A stretch of DNA of 64,000 bases from Dickeya poaceiphila (GCF_007858975.2 NZ_CP042220.2:4030001-4094000); one strand, 5' to 3'; positions 41,034 to 53,731 are shown, counted from the first letter of the stretch. Numbers and translations: made by a program. The notes: a model not told the origin generated them from the sequence alone.

Positions 41034-42479
41034 TTAGGCAGTACCGCCCACGGTAATACTGTCCAGCTTCAGCGTCGGTTGACCGACGCCGACCGGCAGG
41101 CTTTGCCCTTCCTTGCCGCACACCCCGACGCCTCTGTCCAGCGCCAGATCATTGCCGACCATCGAAATCTGCTGCATGGCCTCAATACCAGAACCAATCA
41201 GCGTCGCGCCTTTCACTGGTTTGGTAACGCGCCCGTTCTCGATCAAATACGCCTCGGAAGTGGAGAACACGAACTTACCGGAGGTAATATCCACCTGACC
41301 GCCGCCAAAGTTCGGTGCGTACAAGCCATACTCCACGCTGGCAATAATCTCTTCGGGAGTGGATTTGCCCGCCAGCATGTAGGTGTTGGTCATGCGCGGC
41401 ATCGGCAGGTGAGCATAAGATTCGCGGCGGCCATTACCAGTCGGCGCAACGCCCATCAGACGGGCATTCAGTTTATCCTGCATGTAGCCTTTAAGAACGC
41501 CGTTCTCGATCAACACGTTGTACTGACCGGGCACGCCTTCGTCATCCATCGCCAGCGAACCACGGCGATCTTCCAGAGTGCCGTCATCTACCACCGTGCA
41601 CAACTCAGACGCCACCAGCTTGCCGACCTGGCCGCTGAACACCGAGGTGCCGCGGCGGTTGAAGTCGCCTTCCAGACCATGACCGACCGCTTCGTGCAGC
41701 AGCACGCCCGGCCAGCCTGCCCCCAGCACCACCGGCATCGACCCGGCGGGTGCCGCGACCGCAGACAAATTCACCAGCGCCATGCGTACCGCCTCTTTGG
41801 CCCAGGCTTCCGCCCGCACTTCGCCATCCGCCTGCTGCCAGAAATAGTCATAGCCGGTACGCGCGCCGCCCCCGCTGGAACCACGTTCACGGCGGCCATT
41901 TTCTTCCACCAGCACACTGACGGATAACCGCACCAGTGGACGCACGTCTGCCGCCAGCGTACCGTCAGTGGCGGCCACCAGCACCAGCTCATACACACCG
42001 GTCAGGCTGGCAGTCACTTCCTGCACGCGAGCATCCGCCGCACGGGCGGTGGCATCAACCCGTTGCAACAGCGCGATCTTTTCTTCACGGGTCAGGCTAT
42101 CCAACGGATTCGCCTGCGGGTACAGGCTGCGATGCGGCACTTCACCCAGCGTTCTGACCGCACCGTTACCTTGCTCACGCACAATGCTGCGCGCCGCCTG
42201 CGCGCTTTGCTGCAACGCATTGAGCGTAATCTGGTCAGCGTAGGCAAAACCGGTCTTTTCACCATTGATGGCGCGGATACCCACGCCCTGATCGATATGA
42301 TAAGAACCGTCCTTGATGATGCGGTCTTCCAGCACCCACGACTCGTGGTAGCTTGATTGAAAATACAGGTCGGCATAGTCGATACGCCGTTCACTCAACG
42401 TGCCCAAAATGGACTGTAAATCCTGATGGCTCAGTTTATTAGCAGTGAGTAATTGCTCACTGACAAATGTCAGACTCAT
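41034..42479 (-). CDS. tldD: Metalloprotease TldD
   Basis: Catalytic subunit of the TldD/TldE (PmbA) peptidase. The zinc motif HEXXXH appears as [12 protein letters not shown], with the downstream cysteine in [17 protein letters not shown] completing the site. Other family blocks are [18 protein letters not shown] and [17 protein letters not shown]. 481 residues, as in E. coli. Last gene of the mreB-to-tldD run; 46 bases follow yhdP. Confidence 0.97.
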   Translation of the reverse strand: MSLTFVSEQLLTANKLSHQDLQSILGTLSERRIDYADLYFQSSYHESWVLEDRIIKDGSYHIDQGVGIRAINGEKTGFAYADQITLNALQQSAQAARSIVREQGNGAVRTLGEVPHRSLYPQANPLDSLTREEKIALLQRVDATARAADARVQEVTASLTGVYELVLVAATDGTLAADVRPLVRLSVSVLVEENGRRERGSSGGGARTGYDYFWQQADGEVRAEAWAKEAVRMALVNLSAVAAPAGSMPVVLGAGWPGVLLHEAVGHGLEGDFNRRGTSVFSGQVGKLVASELCTVVDDGTLEDRRGSLAMDDEGVPGQYNVLIENGVLKGYMQDKLNARLMGVAPTGNGRRESYAHLPMPRMTNTYMLAGKSTPEEIIASVEYGLYAPNFGGGQVDITSGKFVFSTSEAYLIENGRVTKPVKGATLIGSGIEAMQQISMVGNDLALDRGVGVCGKEGQSLPVGVGQPTLKLDSITVGGTA

Positions 42480-42525
42480 AGAATGTCACTCTTATTGTCA
42501 ATGTCATCAGATAACCACACTGCCG

Positions 42526-45500
42526 TTACTGGCCCGCCGCTGCCGCGGCGTTGGCTTTTTGCGGCTCACGTACGACTTCCTGAATCCTAGGTTGATCCAC
42601 ACTACCGGAAATGTGGTAACGAATCAGGGAAATTTTACTCCACAACGGTGCCAGCACCTTGCTGGCGGCAAACACCGCCGCGCCGATCACCGGGTTGACT
42701 GCAAAAGCAGTCGCCACACCGACAGTGGCGGAAATCTCCGGCGCCACCACCGCCTCCATCGACAACTCACGTTTCACCAGATCGACATCACCCTTCATAG
42801 CGATATCCGCCTCCAGGCCGTCTACCAGCAAATTATCGGTGTGCAGCACGCCATCTTTTATCCATGCCGTGCTGCGAACCGAATCAAAGTAAAAGCCTTT
42901 GCCAAAAGTGTCGCTGAAATCAAACTGTAGCTTACGTAGCAACGCATCGAAACTCACCAGACGCAATAATTGCCCGGCCTGGCCAGTACCGACGTTAACA
43001 ATCTCGCCCTTGCCGATATCGGTTTTCAGAATGCCGCTAAGGCTTGGAATATGCGGTGCCCACGGCGAACCGCGCCAGTACAGGTCATAGTCTATCTTAA
43101 ACGCCCCGGCACGCAGCGGCGTTGCCAGACCCAGCCAGTCGGCGTTATCGCTCAGGCTATTGCCGGACAGCCGTCCTTTGATGGCCGTACGGGTGCCTTC
43201 GCCGCTTTCCTGCCAGCTGCCGTCCAGCGTCAGCTTCGCTTTGCCGTTATCGGCCAACCCGTTGGTCAGCACCAGCTTGTCAGGCTCTGGTTGCAGCGTA
43301 CCTTTCACCTGACCAATGTTTTGTCCCAGCAACCAGCATTCACGGCAGTCAAACTGCAACGCCGGCCAGTCTTCAAAGCGAATACTGGGATCGTTGAGCG
43401 GCGATTTTTTCTCTGCCAGCGCGACCGGATTGGTCGCATCATCTCCCTGCCACTGCGGGTTGTAATACAAATAACGTACATCGCTGCGCCACGGCCCGGC
43501 GGTAGGAATCAACAATCGACCGTCGATCTCCCTGCCGGTGGCGGTAATTTCGCTGCCGCCGCTTTGGGTACGACTGGTAAACATCAGATCATGCCATTGC
43601 TGACCCAGTATCTTCAGTTCCGGCGTTGTCAGCGTCACCCGTTCCGGCCACTGGAAACGACTGGCGCCAGCCTGCGCCGACACGGCGCTACGAACGCCGG
43701 GCAACAACGCCAGCCAACGCTCGCCATCCAGCGGCGGCAACGCCAGAGTCAGCGACGAATCATCTGGCAGCGACGGGGGTTTCGCCCCTTCCTGCCAGGC
43801 GGCCCGCGTCAGCACAACGTTGTTGCCTTTGAGCAACCACTGGCTATTGAAAGACTGTTTTTTCCCCAACGTACCGGTTACAGAGAAGCCACGGAGGTCC
43901 CCTTTGGCGCTGGCCTGAAGCCCCAGTGCCGTTCCCCCCGCTTTATTCAGCGGAGAAGGTAAGTGACTGCTTACTTCTTTCAGATCCCCCTGAACCGTGA
44001 CGTCATAGCTGGGTGAGCCACGAGGCGGCAACGTTACCTGTACCACACTCTGCCAGGCCGTGTTGCCATTTAACGCTGCGGCTACCGGTTTGGGCACCCC
44101 CGGCAGGCGGGACACCGCCCAGTTTCCCTGCAGTCCGACATTAACCAGAAACGCGTTTGCGTTCGTCTGTTCCTGAGTCGAAAAGTTGAAGGTGACTGGC
44201 TGTTCAAGCCAACGTGCCTGCATCATCATCTTGCTGGCAAGGTTGCCGTTATCGTAGTGGAACTGCCCACTGACTGACTGGAGCGACACATCCAGCGGTT
44301 TGATAAACACGTGGTTATTGTTAAGCGATACATCGCCGCTGGCTTTCACCAGACTACCATTGAGCGGAATATCGAGATGCAGATCGCCCCGTACCTCTCC
44401 ACCAATCTGGATCTGCGTTAACGCACTGCCCAACGAATTTTTCAGCGGCGTCTGCTCGAAGTAATCACTCACTTCTTTACCGCTGCCGCTGATATCGCCA
44501 TCGATCAGCAGCTTCTCTTTGCTATAGTCAGGGATGACAGCATTGATGTTGCGCCCTTGTGCATCGCCAAGCTGCACCTGTGGAGCCAACATCCACAGGC
44601 CGTTGTTAAGGAAATTCAGCGTAATATCCAGATCATCCAACGCAGGCCAGCCGGGCTGGAACTCAAAACGTGATTTTTCCAGCGGCACCCAGACCTGGAA
44701 CTGCCCTTCCTGATGCTCAAACGGGAATTGCGCCGGATTACCGGCAAACACCAGCGTAGCATTGTCCACCTGCCCCGACTTGATGGCGCCGGTCAGGTAA
44801 TCCACCAGTTTTTTGCCCATGAAAGGTTCGGGATAGTAACGCCAGGCATCGGCAGCATCACCGAGCCGAATTCCGGCCAAAATATCCAGCCTTGGCTCCC
44901 CCTGAGCGGGATGACGATAGCGGAACTCGCCGTTGGCCCACAACGAATGAGAGCGAACATCCAACCCTTGCCCCCACAGTTCCCAACCCTGAGGGTCATT
45001 ACGCCAGTCCAGCGTAGCGTCCGCCTGCCGGATATCCAGCGGCGCACGAAACATGTCCTGATACGGCAACGTGCTCTGCGCCAGAGTCACCCGCGTCCGT
45101 CCACGCGCCAGACTACCGTTCGCCTCGCCGGACACATGATTCGCGCCCGGCAGCCGTTGCCAGTTTTTCCAGCCGACATCCTGCCAGCTCACCTGAAAGC
45201 GGGTCTGTTCCGGCTGCTGTAAGGGGATATCCAACGCCAGCGTGGTCAATTGCCCTTCCGGCTGCAATGCCTGCCAGCGGGTTTTCAGCTCCGGTGTGGC
45301 AGAGCTTAACAGTGGCAACATCGGCCCCAGCCGTTCCAGCGCCAGATGGCTACTGCGGATGCGTAACTCAGCCGAACGATCCGGCCCCAGCAGTTGGCTG
45401 TCCGCTGGTAGCCATAGAGCAGACACTTGTCCTTTCGGCCAGTTGACGCCATCGGTAGACACATTCAACGACGGCAGATCCAACTGCCAGCCATTCTGGT

Positions 45501-46389
45501 AGCGGCTGGCGTGCAACGTCATGCTGTTGACCCCCAGTCGGTGCAGCGTGGTGCCGTCACGCCAACTGGCATCCCCTTGACTGAGCAGCAGATCGCCGCC
45601 GTAGATATCGCCTTCCCGCACCTGCAACCAGGCGGCAAGGCTGAACCTGGCGCTCTCCAGTCCGGTATTGTTGCGAATCCACTGGCCCAGCCACGGCTTC
45701 ATGTCGATGTTGTCGGCCTGCAAATACACCACGCCGTTATTCAGCCAGCCCTGCTCATCACGCAAATCCATGCGCAACTGCACCACCCCGTGCTGATCAT
45801 TGAAGCTCGACAGGCTAATCTGCCCTTCCGCCCGGTGCCGGTTTCTACCGTTCAGCCAGGTCAACTGGGGAATTTGCAACTCAGCCCGGCTACCAGCCGG
45901 GGTCAGAAAGCGAATACGGCTATTACGCAGATCAAAGTGATCGAACTGACGCAGGAACAGCGAGCCGAGTTGATCCGGCTCCCAGGCGCGTGTGTGTTGT
46001 TGATCGGGAGTGATCGGTTTTTTGATGTCTACTTGCAGGTGATAAAACGTAAGATCGCGGAATTTCCACTTCAAATGCAGCAGCGACTGCCAGACATCCA
46101 GCGCCACCGAAATACGTTCTGATTGCCACTCCGCGTCCGGATGATGAATGCGCAGATTGGTGATATCCAGCGTAGGGCCAAACGTTTCCCAACTGCCGTT
46201 GAGGCTCTCCACCTCGATTGGCAAGCCAGTGACGGACTGCGCCCAGGCCACGATTTGTGGCCGGAAAGTATCCAGCGTTGGCAGCACCATTCTCAAACCG
46301 CTGACCAGCAGCGCGGCCAGCACAATCAGAGCGGCACACGTCGCTGCTGCTATTCCGGGCAATCGCTTTATGCCGGGCAGTCGCCTCAC
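42526..46389 (-). CDS. yhdP: AsmA-like envelope protein YhdP
   Basis: Giant inner-membrane-anchored periplasmic protein; with TamB and YdbH it is required for phospholipid transport to the outer membrane in E. coli. One N-terminal helix (about 8-33) is followed by about 1250 residues of beta-rich repeats of the AsmA/DUF3971 type, ending with the AsmA C-terminal block (LRLVSFDALLRKLQFDFSDTFGKGFYFD and the small hydrophobic VVAPEISATVGVATAFAVNPVIGAAVFAA). I chose GTG at 46389 because GAGGAG lies six bases before it and it aligns with the E. coli start MRRLPGI, giving 1287 residues; a GTG at 46413 is the longest frame but has no ribosome-binding site. Confidence 0.94.
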   Translation of the reverse strand: MRRLPGIKRLPGIAAATCAALIVLAALLVSGLRMVLPTLDTFRPQIVAWAQSVTGLPIEVESLNGSWETFGPTLDITNLRIHHPDAEWQSERISVALDVWQSLLHLKWKFRDLTFYHLQVDIKKPITPDQQHTRAWEPDQLGSLFLRQFDHFDLRNSRIRFLTPAGSRAELQIPQLTWLNGRNRHRAEGQISLSSFNDQHGVVQLRMDLRDEQGWLNNGVVYLQADNIDMKPWLGQWIRNNTGLESARFSLAAWLQVREGDIYGGDLLLSQGDASWRDGTTLHRLGVNSMTLHASRYQNGWQLDLPSLNVSTDGVNWPKGQVSALWLPADSQLLGPDRSAELRIRSSHLALERLGPMLPLLSSATPELKTRWQALQPEGQLTTLALDIPLQQPEQTRFQVSWQDVGWKNWQRLPGANHVSGEANGSLARGRTRVTLAQSTLPYQDMFRAPLDIRQADATLDWRNDPQGWELWGQGLDVRSHSLWANGEFRYRHPAQGEPRLDILAGIRLGDAADAWRYYPEPFMGKKLVDYLTGAIKSGQVDNATLVFAGNPAQFPFEHQEGQFQVWVPLEKSRFEFQPGWPALDDLDITLNFLNNGLWMLAPQVQLGDAQGRNINAVIPDYSKEKLLIDGDISGSGKEVSDYFEQTPLKNSLGSALTQIQIGGEVRGDLHLDIPLNGSLVKASGDVSLNNNHVFIKPLDVSLQSVSGQFHYDNGNLASKMMMQARWLEQPVTFNFSTQEQTNANAFLVNVGLQGNWAVSRLPGVPKPVAAALNGNTAWQSVVQVTLPPRGSPSYDVTVQGDLKEVSSHLPSPLNKAGGTALGLQASAKGDLRGFSVTGTLGKKQSFNSQWLLKGNNVVLTRAAWQEGAKPPSLPDDSSLTLALPPLDGERWLALLPGVRSAVSAQAGASRFQWPERVTLTTPELKILGQQWHDLMFTSRTQSGGSEITATGREIDGRLLIPTAGPWRSDVRYLYYNPQWQGDDATNPVALAEKKSPLNDPSIRFEDWPALQFDCRECWLLGQNIGQVKGTLQPEPDKLVLTNGLADNGKAKLTLDGSWQESGEGTRTAIKGRLSGNSLSDNADWLGLATPLRAGAFKIDYDLYWRGSPWAPHIPSLSGILKTDIGKGEIVNVGTGQAGQLLRLVSFDALLRKLQFDFSDTFGKGFYFDSVRSTAWIKDGVLHTDNLLVDGLEADIAMKGDVDLVKRELSMEAVVAPEISATVGVATAFAVNPVIGAAVFAASKVLAPLWSKISLIRYHISGSVDQPRIQEVVREPQKANAAAAAGQ

Positions 46390-46478
46390 TCCTGTCTCCT
46401 CGTTGTTCGTCACCGGCGACGAGCGAAAACCTTAACAGATAGCCCGTCAGCCGAGAGCCAGCGACGGGCGGCATGATC

Positions 46479-47948
46479 TTACATCATGACCACATCAAAC
46501 TGTTCCTGGCTGTACAGGGGTTCGATCTGAACCTTAACCTGCTTGCCGACGAAAATCTCCACTTCCGCCAACGCATGTGACTCGTCGCTTTTCAGCGCTT
46601 CGCCCACCGCAGGGGAGGCGTAAACCAGGAAACGATCAGAGTCATAGGCATAGTGTACACGCACGATCTCACGCATGATTTCGTAACACACGGTTTCCAC
46701 GGTTTTGACTGAGCCACGGCCATGACAGGCTGGACACTCGCTGCACAGCACATGTTCTATGCTCTCACGGGTGCGCTTACGCGTCATTTCCACCAGCCCA
46801 AGCTGAGAGAAGCCGCTGATGCCGGTTTTGACCCGATCCTTGCTCAAGGCTTGCTCCAGCGAATGCAGCACGCGACGTCGGTGATCCTCATTCGCCATGT
46901 CGATAAAATCGATGATAATGATCCCACCCAGATTGCGCAGCCGGAGCTGCCGGGCAATGGCCTGTGTCGCTTCGATATTGGTATTAAAAATGGTTTCGTC
47001 CAGATTGCGGTGGCCGACAAACGCACCGGTGTTGATGTCGATGGTCGTCATCGCTTCTGTCTGGTCGATAATCAGGTAGCCGCCGGATTTCAGTTCTACC
47101 TTGCGATCCAAGGCCCGCTGAATCTCATTTTCCACGTCATACAGGTCGAAAATCGGCTGTTTACCGCTGTAATGCTCCAGTTTGCTGGTCATTTCCGGGA
47201 TGTATTCGGCGGTAAATTCCAGCAAGGAGTCGTAAGTCAGCTTCGAATCAACACGAATACGGTCCAACGACGCGCCAGCAAAATCCCGTAAAATACGGTG
47301 CGCCAGCGCCAGTTCGCCATACAGCTTGCATTTGGTCTGGTTGCGCTTTTTGCGCTCCATCACCTTGGTCCACAAACGTTTGAGGAAAGCGGCATCCTGC
47401 GCCAGCTCCTCTTCGCCCACGCCTTCGGCAGCAGTACGGATGATAAAACCGCCCTGCTCGTCGCAATAATCGGCCACCGTCTTTTTCAGGCGTTCACGCT
47501 CGACTTCGCTTTCAATACGCTGAGATACCCCGACGTGCGATGCACCCGGCATAAATACCAGATAACGCGACGGCAAGGTGATATCGGTAGTCAGTCGTGC
47601 GCCCTTGGTGCCAAGCGGGTCTTTTACCACCTGGACCATCAGGTCCTGCCCCTGACGCACCAGCTCGGCGATGTCGCGCACATGAAAGTTTTTCTGCTCG
47701 TCGCCAGCCACGCACTCTGTGTGCGGCATGATATCGGAAGCGTGCAAAAACGCCGCTTTATCCAGCCCGATATCGACAAATGCTGCCTGCATCCCCGGCA
47801 GCACACGGCTGACCCGACCTTTATAGATATTGCCTACAATTCCACGCCGAGCCTCACGCTCAATATGGATTTCCTGCAAAATACCGCCGTCAATATAGGC
47901 GACACGCGTCTCTGAAGGGGTAATATTTACCAGCAATTCAGCGGTCAT
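46479..47948 (-). CDS. rng: Ribonuclease G
   Basis: Endoribonuclease that matures the 16S rRNA 5' end and degrades some mRNAs. S1 RNA-binding domain at 38-120 ([36 protein letters not shown]), then the catalytic RNase E/G core with Asp residues in [25 protein letters not shown] and IIIDFIDM. The zinc-link cysteines are in [11 protein letters not shown]. 489 residues, identical to E. coli in length. Its start overlaps the maf gene by 11 bases. Confidence 0.98.
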   Translation of the reverse strand: MTAELLVNITPSETRVAYIDGGILQEIHIEREARRGIVGNIYKGRVSRVLPGMQAAFVDIGLDKAAFLHASDIMPHTECVAGDEQKNFHVRDIAELVRQGQDLMVQVVKDPLGTKGARLTTDITLPSRYLVFMPGASHVGVSQRIESEVERERLKKTVADYCDEQGGFIIRTAAEGVGEEELAQDAAFLKRLWTKVMERKKRNQTKCKLYGELALAHRILRDFAGASLDRIRVDSKLTYDSLLEFTAEYIPEMTSKLEHYSGKQPIFDLYDVENEIQRALDRKVELKSGGYLIIDQTEAMTTIDINTGAFVGHRNLDETIFNTNIEATQAIARQLRLRNLGGIIIIDFIDMANEDHRRRVLHSLEQALSKDRVKTGISGFSQLGLVEMTRKRTRESIEHVLCSECPACHGRGSVKTVETVCYEIMREIVRVHYAYDSDRFLVYASPAVGEALKSDESHALAEVEIFVGKQVKVQIEPLYSQEQFDVVMM

Positions 47949-48531
47949 GGGTTCCTCGTTCTTTACGCCGCGCAGAAAAATATTTCAACAATTCAAACGT
48001 TTCTACCAATGGCAACCCTACCACGGCGTGATAGCTCCCGAAAATCGATTTAACGAAACATCCGCCTTTTCCCTGAATGCCATAGGCACCGGCTTTATCC
48101 ATCGGTTCGCCGCTGGCGATATAGCGTGTAATTTCGTCATCGGAAAGCGCCCGGAACTGCACCTCGGTAATCACCCGCGCCGACACGTTTTCACAGCGGT
48201 CCGCCAGCGTCAGCGCGGTCATTACCTGGTGACGCTGGCCGGATAAGGCACGCAGGATGCGAGCCGCATCCTCTGCATCGCAGGGTTTCTCCAACACCTG
48301 ACCATTGAGCACCACAATGGTATCAGCGCCCAGCACCGGCAAATCCATCGGTGCCGCCGCCACACCGGCAGCAGCCTTATCACACGCCAGACGGCTGACA
48401 TAATGCTCCGGCTTTTCATCAGGCTGGCGCTGTTCAGCAACATCGATCTTCAAAATATCGAACGACAATTCCAGCAAGGTCAGCAATTCACGGCGACGAG
48501 GCGATGCAGACGCCAGATACAAGTCGATCAT
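47938..48531 (-). CDS. yhdE: Nucleoside triphosphate pyrophosphatase, Maf family (YhdE)
   Basis: House-cleaning dTTP/UTP pyrophosphatase. The N-terminal [13 protein letters not shown] binds substrate; the conserved [34 protein letters not shown] and [18 protein letters not shown] follow. 197 residues, the E. coli length. Overlaps rng and follows mreD after 24 bases. Confidence 0.96.
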   Translation of the reverse strand: MIDLYLASASPRRRELLTLLELSFDILKIDVAEQRQPDEKPEHYVSRLACDKAAAGVAAAPMDLPVLGADTIVVLNGQVLEKPCDAEDAARILRALSGQRHQVMTALTLADRCENVSARVITEVQFRALSDDEITRYIASGEPMDKAGAYGIQGKGGCFVKSIFGSYHAVVGLPLVETFELLKYFSARRKERGTHDR

Positions 48532-48555
48532 CAGGTTTCTCTTATCATCTTCTGG

Positions 48556-49044
48556 TTATTGAACGACAAACTGGCGACGAATCTTGCGCATCAGCAGGAA
48601 CAGCCACGGCCACAGCACACCGTCGACAACACTATTCCAGAAAATTTCGGGTCGTAAAGAGACATTGATCACCAGGAATTCGGCCCAGAACACCAGTAAA
48701 TCCAGCAACAGCGATAGCAACATGACCATCAGTGCCTGCTGCCACAACGCCATGTTACGGAATAACTGGAATTTGAATGCCACCAGATAGGCGATAATGC
48801 TAAGCCCCAGCGCTCGCACCCCCAGCGTGGAACCGAGGATCAGGTCTGTTATCATTCCCAGTACGAATCCGGTGCCGACATTGACCCGATGCGGCAACGC
48901 CATCACCCAATAAATCAGGATGAGCGTCAGCCAGGAAGGACGATACATGTAAAGCTCATCGGGCCAGGGCATGATCTGCAACACCATTGCCACCAGAAAC
49001 GAGAGCCAGATAATCCAGTGTCCGTGTCGGCGATAGCTATTCAT
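48556..49044 (-). CDS. mreD: Rod shape-determining protein MreD
   Basis: Integral membrane subunit of the elongasome. 162 residues with about five membrane segments; the conserved positions are [52 protein letters not shown]. The start overlaps the mreC stop by four bases. Confidence 0.96.
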   Translation of the reverse strand: MNSYRRHGHWIIWLSFLVAMVLQIMPWPDELYMYRPSWLTLILIYWVMALPHRVNVGTGFVLGMITDLILGSTLGVRALGLSIIAYLVAFKFQLFRNMALWQQALMVMLLSLLLDLLVFWAEFLVINVSLRPEIFWNSVVDGVLWPWLFLLMRKIRRQFVVQ

Positions 49045-50171
49045 CGGCTACCTCCCGACGCACCGGGCACCGCTCCCTGTTGCGGCGGTGTCGCCTGATT
49101 AGCGTCAGGCGCCGGGGTATTTCGGGACGAGGCCGCATTTGCCGGTTTCGCTTTTTTCGTGTTCGGCTTCGTACTGGTTTTGGCTGGCGGCGCAGGCGGA
49201 CCGACAAAATCAGACGCTGACGTATTGGCCGACGGCGGTGCGGGCGGACCCATTTCCTCCGGCGACGGCACCACGTGGGGCATCATCTGCATCAGACGCT
49301 CATTTGCCACCCGGTGGACTTCGTCCTGCGGCAACGCCATGCGGGAATTACTGTCCACACCCCACATCAGCAACAGGTAACGTAAACGCTGCAATTCAGC
49401 GGTAGGATGTGCCTGAATCACCGTATAAGCACGCTGGGTGTCGACTTTTACGGACGACACCACGGCGACCGGATATCCTTCCGGAAAACGACCACCCAGA
49501 CCGGATGTGACCAGTACATCGCCCACCCGGATATCGGTATTATTGGGCAGGTGTTCCAGTTGTAAATCTTCGGTGCAACCGTTGCCGGCAGCGATAACAC
49601 GAATGTCATTACGCAGCACCTGAATCGGCAGCGCATGGGACGCATCGCAAATCAACAGTACACGACTGGTAAATTGCCCCACCGCGACAACCTGACCGAC
49701 CACACCTTTATCGCTGATGACCGGTTGCCCTTCATACACGCCATTGACGTTGCCTTTGTCGATCACCACTTGATCGCTGTAGGGATCGGAACCGGAGGAC
49801 AGCACCTGCGTGACCATCTTCTGCTCTTCCTGACGCAACGGTGAACCCAACAGTTCGCGCAGGCGGGCATTCTCCTGACGAAATTGCCCCAGTAGCAACA
49901 GATCGCTGTTTTTCAGCAACAATTCCTGACGCAGAGCGGTGTTTTCCCGATCCAGTTGCTCACGAGAGGCCAGATTGGCAGACAGATTATCCAGCATGGT
50001 ACGCGGGCCGTTTGCCAGAAAATAAAATGGGCTAACAGCGGTATCCATGTACGTTCTGATTTTGACAAACGCACCGAGCCGACTGTCAGCAAAGATAATG
50101 ACAATGGCGGTAATAACAGTAAGAAAAAGGCGTAGTTGCAGGGAGGGGCCCCGGCTAAAAATCGGCTTCAT
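49041..50171 (-). CDS. mreC: Rod shape-determining protein MreC
   Basis: Bitopic periplasmic protein linking MreB filaments to PBP2/RodA. One N-terminal membrane helix (about 12-32), a coiled coil (about 65-110), then the beta-barrel domain ([49 protein letters not shown]). The last 75 or so residues are Pro/Ala/Thr-rich and probably disordered, as in E. coli. 376 residues against 367. Separated from mreB by 103 bases with a terminator-like hairpin. Confidence 0.96.
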   Translation of the reverse strand: MKPIFSRGPSLQLRLFLTVITAIVIIFADSRLGAFVKIRTYMDTAVSPFYFLANGPRTMLDNLSANLASREQLDRENTALRQELLLKNSDLLLLGQFRQENARLRELLGSPLRQEEQKMVTQVLSSGSDPYSDQVVIDKGNVNGVYEGQPVISDKGVVGQVVAVGQFTSRVLLICDASHALPIQVLRNDIRVIAAGNGCTEDLQLEHLPNNTDIRVGDVLVTSGLGGRFPEGYPVAVVSSVKVDTQRAYTVIQAHPTAELQRLRYLLLMWGVDSNSRMALPQDEVHRVANERLMQMMPHVVPSPEEMGPPAPPSANTSASDFVGPPAPPAKTSTKPNTKKAKPANAASSRNTPAPDANQATPPQQGAVPGASGGSR

Positions 50172-50194
50172 AAAATTGCGTATTCCTCGACAAT

Positions 50195-50258
50195 AAAAAG
50201 GGGGCTACCACGCGGGATGAATACAATAGACTTTCATCCATGCGGTCAGTCCCCCCTT
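50195..50258 (-). terminator. Attenuator-like hairpin between mreB and mreC
   Basis: On the minus strand AAGGGGG pairs with CCCCCTT, enclosing a second stem GGATGAA/TTCATCC with flanking CGC/GCG pairing; five Ts (50199-50195) end the structure. It lies 17 bases after the mreB stop and 24 before the mreC start. The layout suggests partial termination after mreB, giving more MreB than MreC/MreD. Confidence 0.65.
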
Positions 50259-50274
50259 CTTTGTTCTGGCCGGA

Positions 50275-51632
<1,358 letters not shown>

Positions 51633-53579
51633 TCAAACATACGTGCGCGGTGAATATTTTTTCAGCGTGTTACCTACCGGCTCTGAAGCAGCGAACAGAT
51701 CGCCCTGACCGCCGCAAACCCCTTTATCCAGCAACGTCTGCCACTCCTCGTGCGTACGCACGCCCGAAGCGAAGACATGGGCATTCGTCCCCTTGCAGGC
51801 TTCGGTAAGGCTACTGACAAACAGTTGATTCTCTGGGCGCTTATTCAAACTACGCACCAATCCGGGATGCAACTTGATGACTTCCACCTGCAGCGACTTG
51901 ATATAGGTGGTGCTGACCAGCGTCAGCCCGGCATGTGTCACCGCCAGTCTACAGCCCAGGCCGGTAATCATCTTCAGTATCGGTCGCAAACGACCGATAT
52001 ATTGACACACATCTGCCTCAGCAAGTTCAAACAATAATCGCTCTCGCTGTTTTTTGGGGCACTGAATCAGGGTTTCACGTAACCAGCGCAAGAATGGCCG
52101 TTGCAGCAGCGAATCCACCGTTATCGGGAAAGCCAGCACCGAATCCTGCCAACTGACGGTCAGAGCAATCACCCGGTTAATCAGTTGCCTGTCATAACCG
52201 GAGGTCAAGCCAAGCTGACGCACCAACGGCATGTACTCCGCTTCCAGCAACTCCTGAGTGCCATCATAAATGCGGCTAAACATTTCCCGATGGTGCAACT
52301 CCCCGTCGCGGGTAATGGCCGGTTTCTGATACAGACGCGGCCCACCACGCAGCAGGGTATGTTCCAGTAAAGTACGCCATCTTACGCTGCCACGGCCTTT
52401 TTCCGGTACGCGTTGGTCATACACACACCAGCTGTTTCCCCCCTGCAATACGGCATTGCGGGTAGCATCCTCCACGCATTCCATCACCTGATCAGTCGTT
52501 TGCCCGCTGCGATAGGCACAAATGCCGATATGCAGAATATCCTCCCGATCAATCAGCGGCGTAACCGGCAGAATGTCTATCGCCTTCGCTAGTTGGCTGG
52601 CGATGCTGTCTGCCTCTTTCAGGGTACGATGCGGCAACAGCACCGTAAAATCGCTGTGGTAATAACGTGCCAGCAGTGCGGAAGGATAACGCAGGACAAA
52701 CGTGGACAGCAGGTTGATCAGGGTATTGCGGTACTCTTCAAGCACACCGCCATAGCCGTGCGTCTCCTGTAGCGTGTCAAAATCAGGCAGGCGGATCATC
52801 ATCACCACGCCATGCGTACCAACGTCTTCAGGATCTTCCAGTTGCGTAGCAAGCTGATTCTCAAAAAATAATCGATTATTCAGGCCAGTTTGTGCATCCT
52901 GCGCCGCAAAGGAACGAATCAGGGTATCCACCCGACTACGCGCCTCACGTGCCTCGGCCAGATCAAGCAGTAACTGGTCCAGCGCACCACTGGCCGCTGC
53001 TGGCCATTCATGCACAGAACCATGCATCACCGAGTCGCGCTCTCCCGCCAGAATGCGCCGCGCACGTCTATCAAGCTGTTCCTGTCCGGCCATCTGACGC
53101 CGTAGCCAGCGCACGCCATGAAAAACGGCTAGCGCTATCGCCAGTATCACCAACACAATAGACAACGTAGCTTTGAGATAACGCGGTATACCGAATAGCG
53201 GATCGACATAGGTTACTTTCACCTTCACGTCTGTATGCTGCAACAAAGAGAGGCTGGTGTGATGGTAGAACAGCGCCCGCTCTTCACCGTCAGGCAACAT
53301 CTCCGGCAGACGAACTAAATAGATTCGTTCACGACCATCGCGGATCTCCAGTTCTACAATGCCAGCCGCCTTCATCACTGCCGGCAGCCAGAACTGGATA
53401 GTCGCGGGCGATTGAACCAGCAATGCCTGATCAATACTTGCCGCCACCGCCCTCAGTTGGTGCTCCATTCGTTGCTGGCTATAACACACAAAACTGAAAA
53501 TGCTGCCGACCAACATCAGCACCACCGCTAATGCCGCTAGCATCGTCATTACTATTGATATTCTGGCAGTCAACCCCAT
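51633..53579 (-). CDS. csrD: RNase E specificity factor CsrD (degenerate GGDEF/EAL)
   Basis: Membrane protein that targets the CsrB/CsrC sRNAs for decay and so raises free CsrA/RsmA. Two membrane segments (about 10-32 and 140-160), a HAMP-like linker, then a GGDEF domain without the signature (YYHSDFTVLLPHRTL in its place) and an EAL domain whose EAL is replaced (HHREMFSRIY). Both losses match E. coli CsrD, which does not use cyclic-di-GMP turnover. The ATG at 53579 (MGLTARISIV) gives 648 residues against 646. Longer in-frame starts at 53663 and 53717 exist. The AGGAG before 53579 is 12 bases away, longer than ideal. Confidence 0.92.
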   Translation of the reverse strand: MGLTARISIVMTMLAALAVVLMLVGSIFSFVCYSQQRMEHQLRAVAASIDQALLVQSPATIQFWLPAVMKAAGIVELEIRDGRERIYLVRLPEMLPDGEERALFYHHTSLSLLQHTDVKVKVTYVDPLFGIPRYLKATLSIVLVILAIALAVFHGVRWLRRQMAGQEQLDRRARRILAGERDSVMHGSVHEWPAAASGALDQLLLDLAEAREARSRVDTLIRSFAAQDAQTGLNNRLFFENQLATQLEDPEDVGTHGVVMMIRLPDFDTLQETHGYGGVLEEYRNTLINLLSTFVLRYPSALLARYYHSDFTVLLPHRTLKEADSIASQLAKAIDILPVTPLIDREDILHIGICAYRSGQTTDQVMECVEDATRNAVLQGGNSWCVYDQRVPEKGRGSVRWRTLLEHTLLRGGPRLYQKPAITRDGELHHREMFSRIYDGTQELLEAEYMPLVRQLGLTSGYDRQLINRVIALTVSWQDSVLAFPITVDSLLQRPFLRWLRETLIQCPKKQRERLLFELAEADVCQYIGRLRPILKMITGLGCRLAVTHAGLTLVSTTYIKSLQVEVIKLHPGLVRSLNKRPENQLFVSSLTEACKGTNAHVFASGVRTHEEWQTLLDKGVCGGQGDLFAASEPVGNTLKKYSPRTYV

Positions 53580-53731
53580 CCCTGCGCTTAACTCCTTATC
53601 AAAGAATTGAAAAGTGCTTTCATGAGATACTTTGTGCGTTGTTTGCGATTTATCAGTTCGCATACTACCCGTTACAAATATAGTCCTTAAATGAGCTACC
53701 TCTATTTTTGTCCCCAATGAGGAGGATTTTT

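Noticed and set aside
42970..43962. 330-codon plus-strand frame opposite yhdP
   Set aside because: Shadow frame without motif; yhdP is intact on the other strand.
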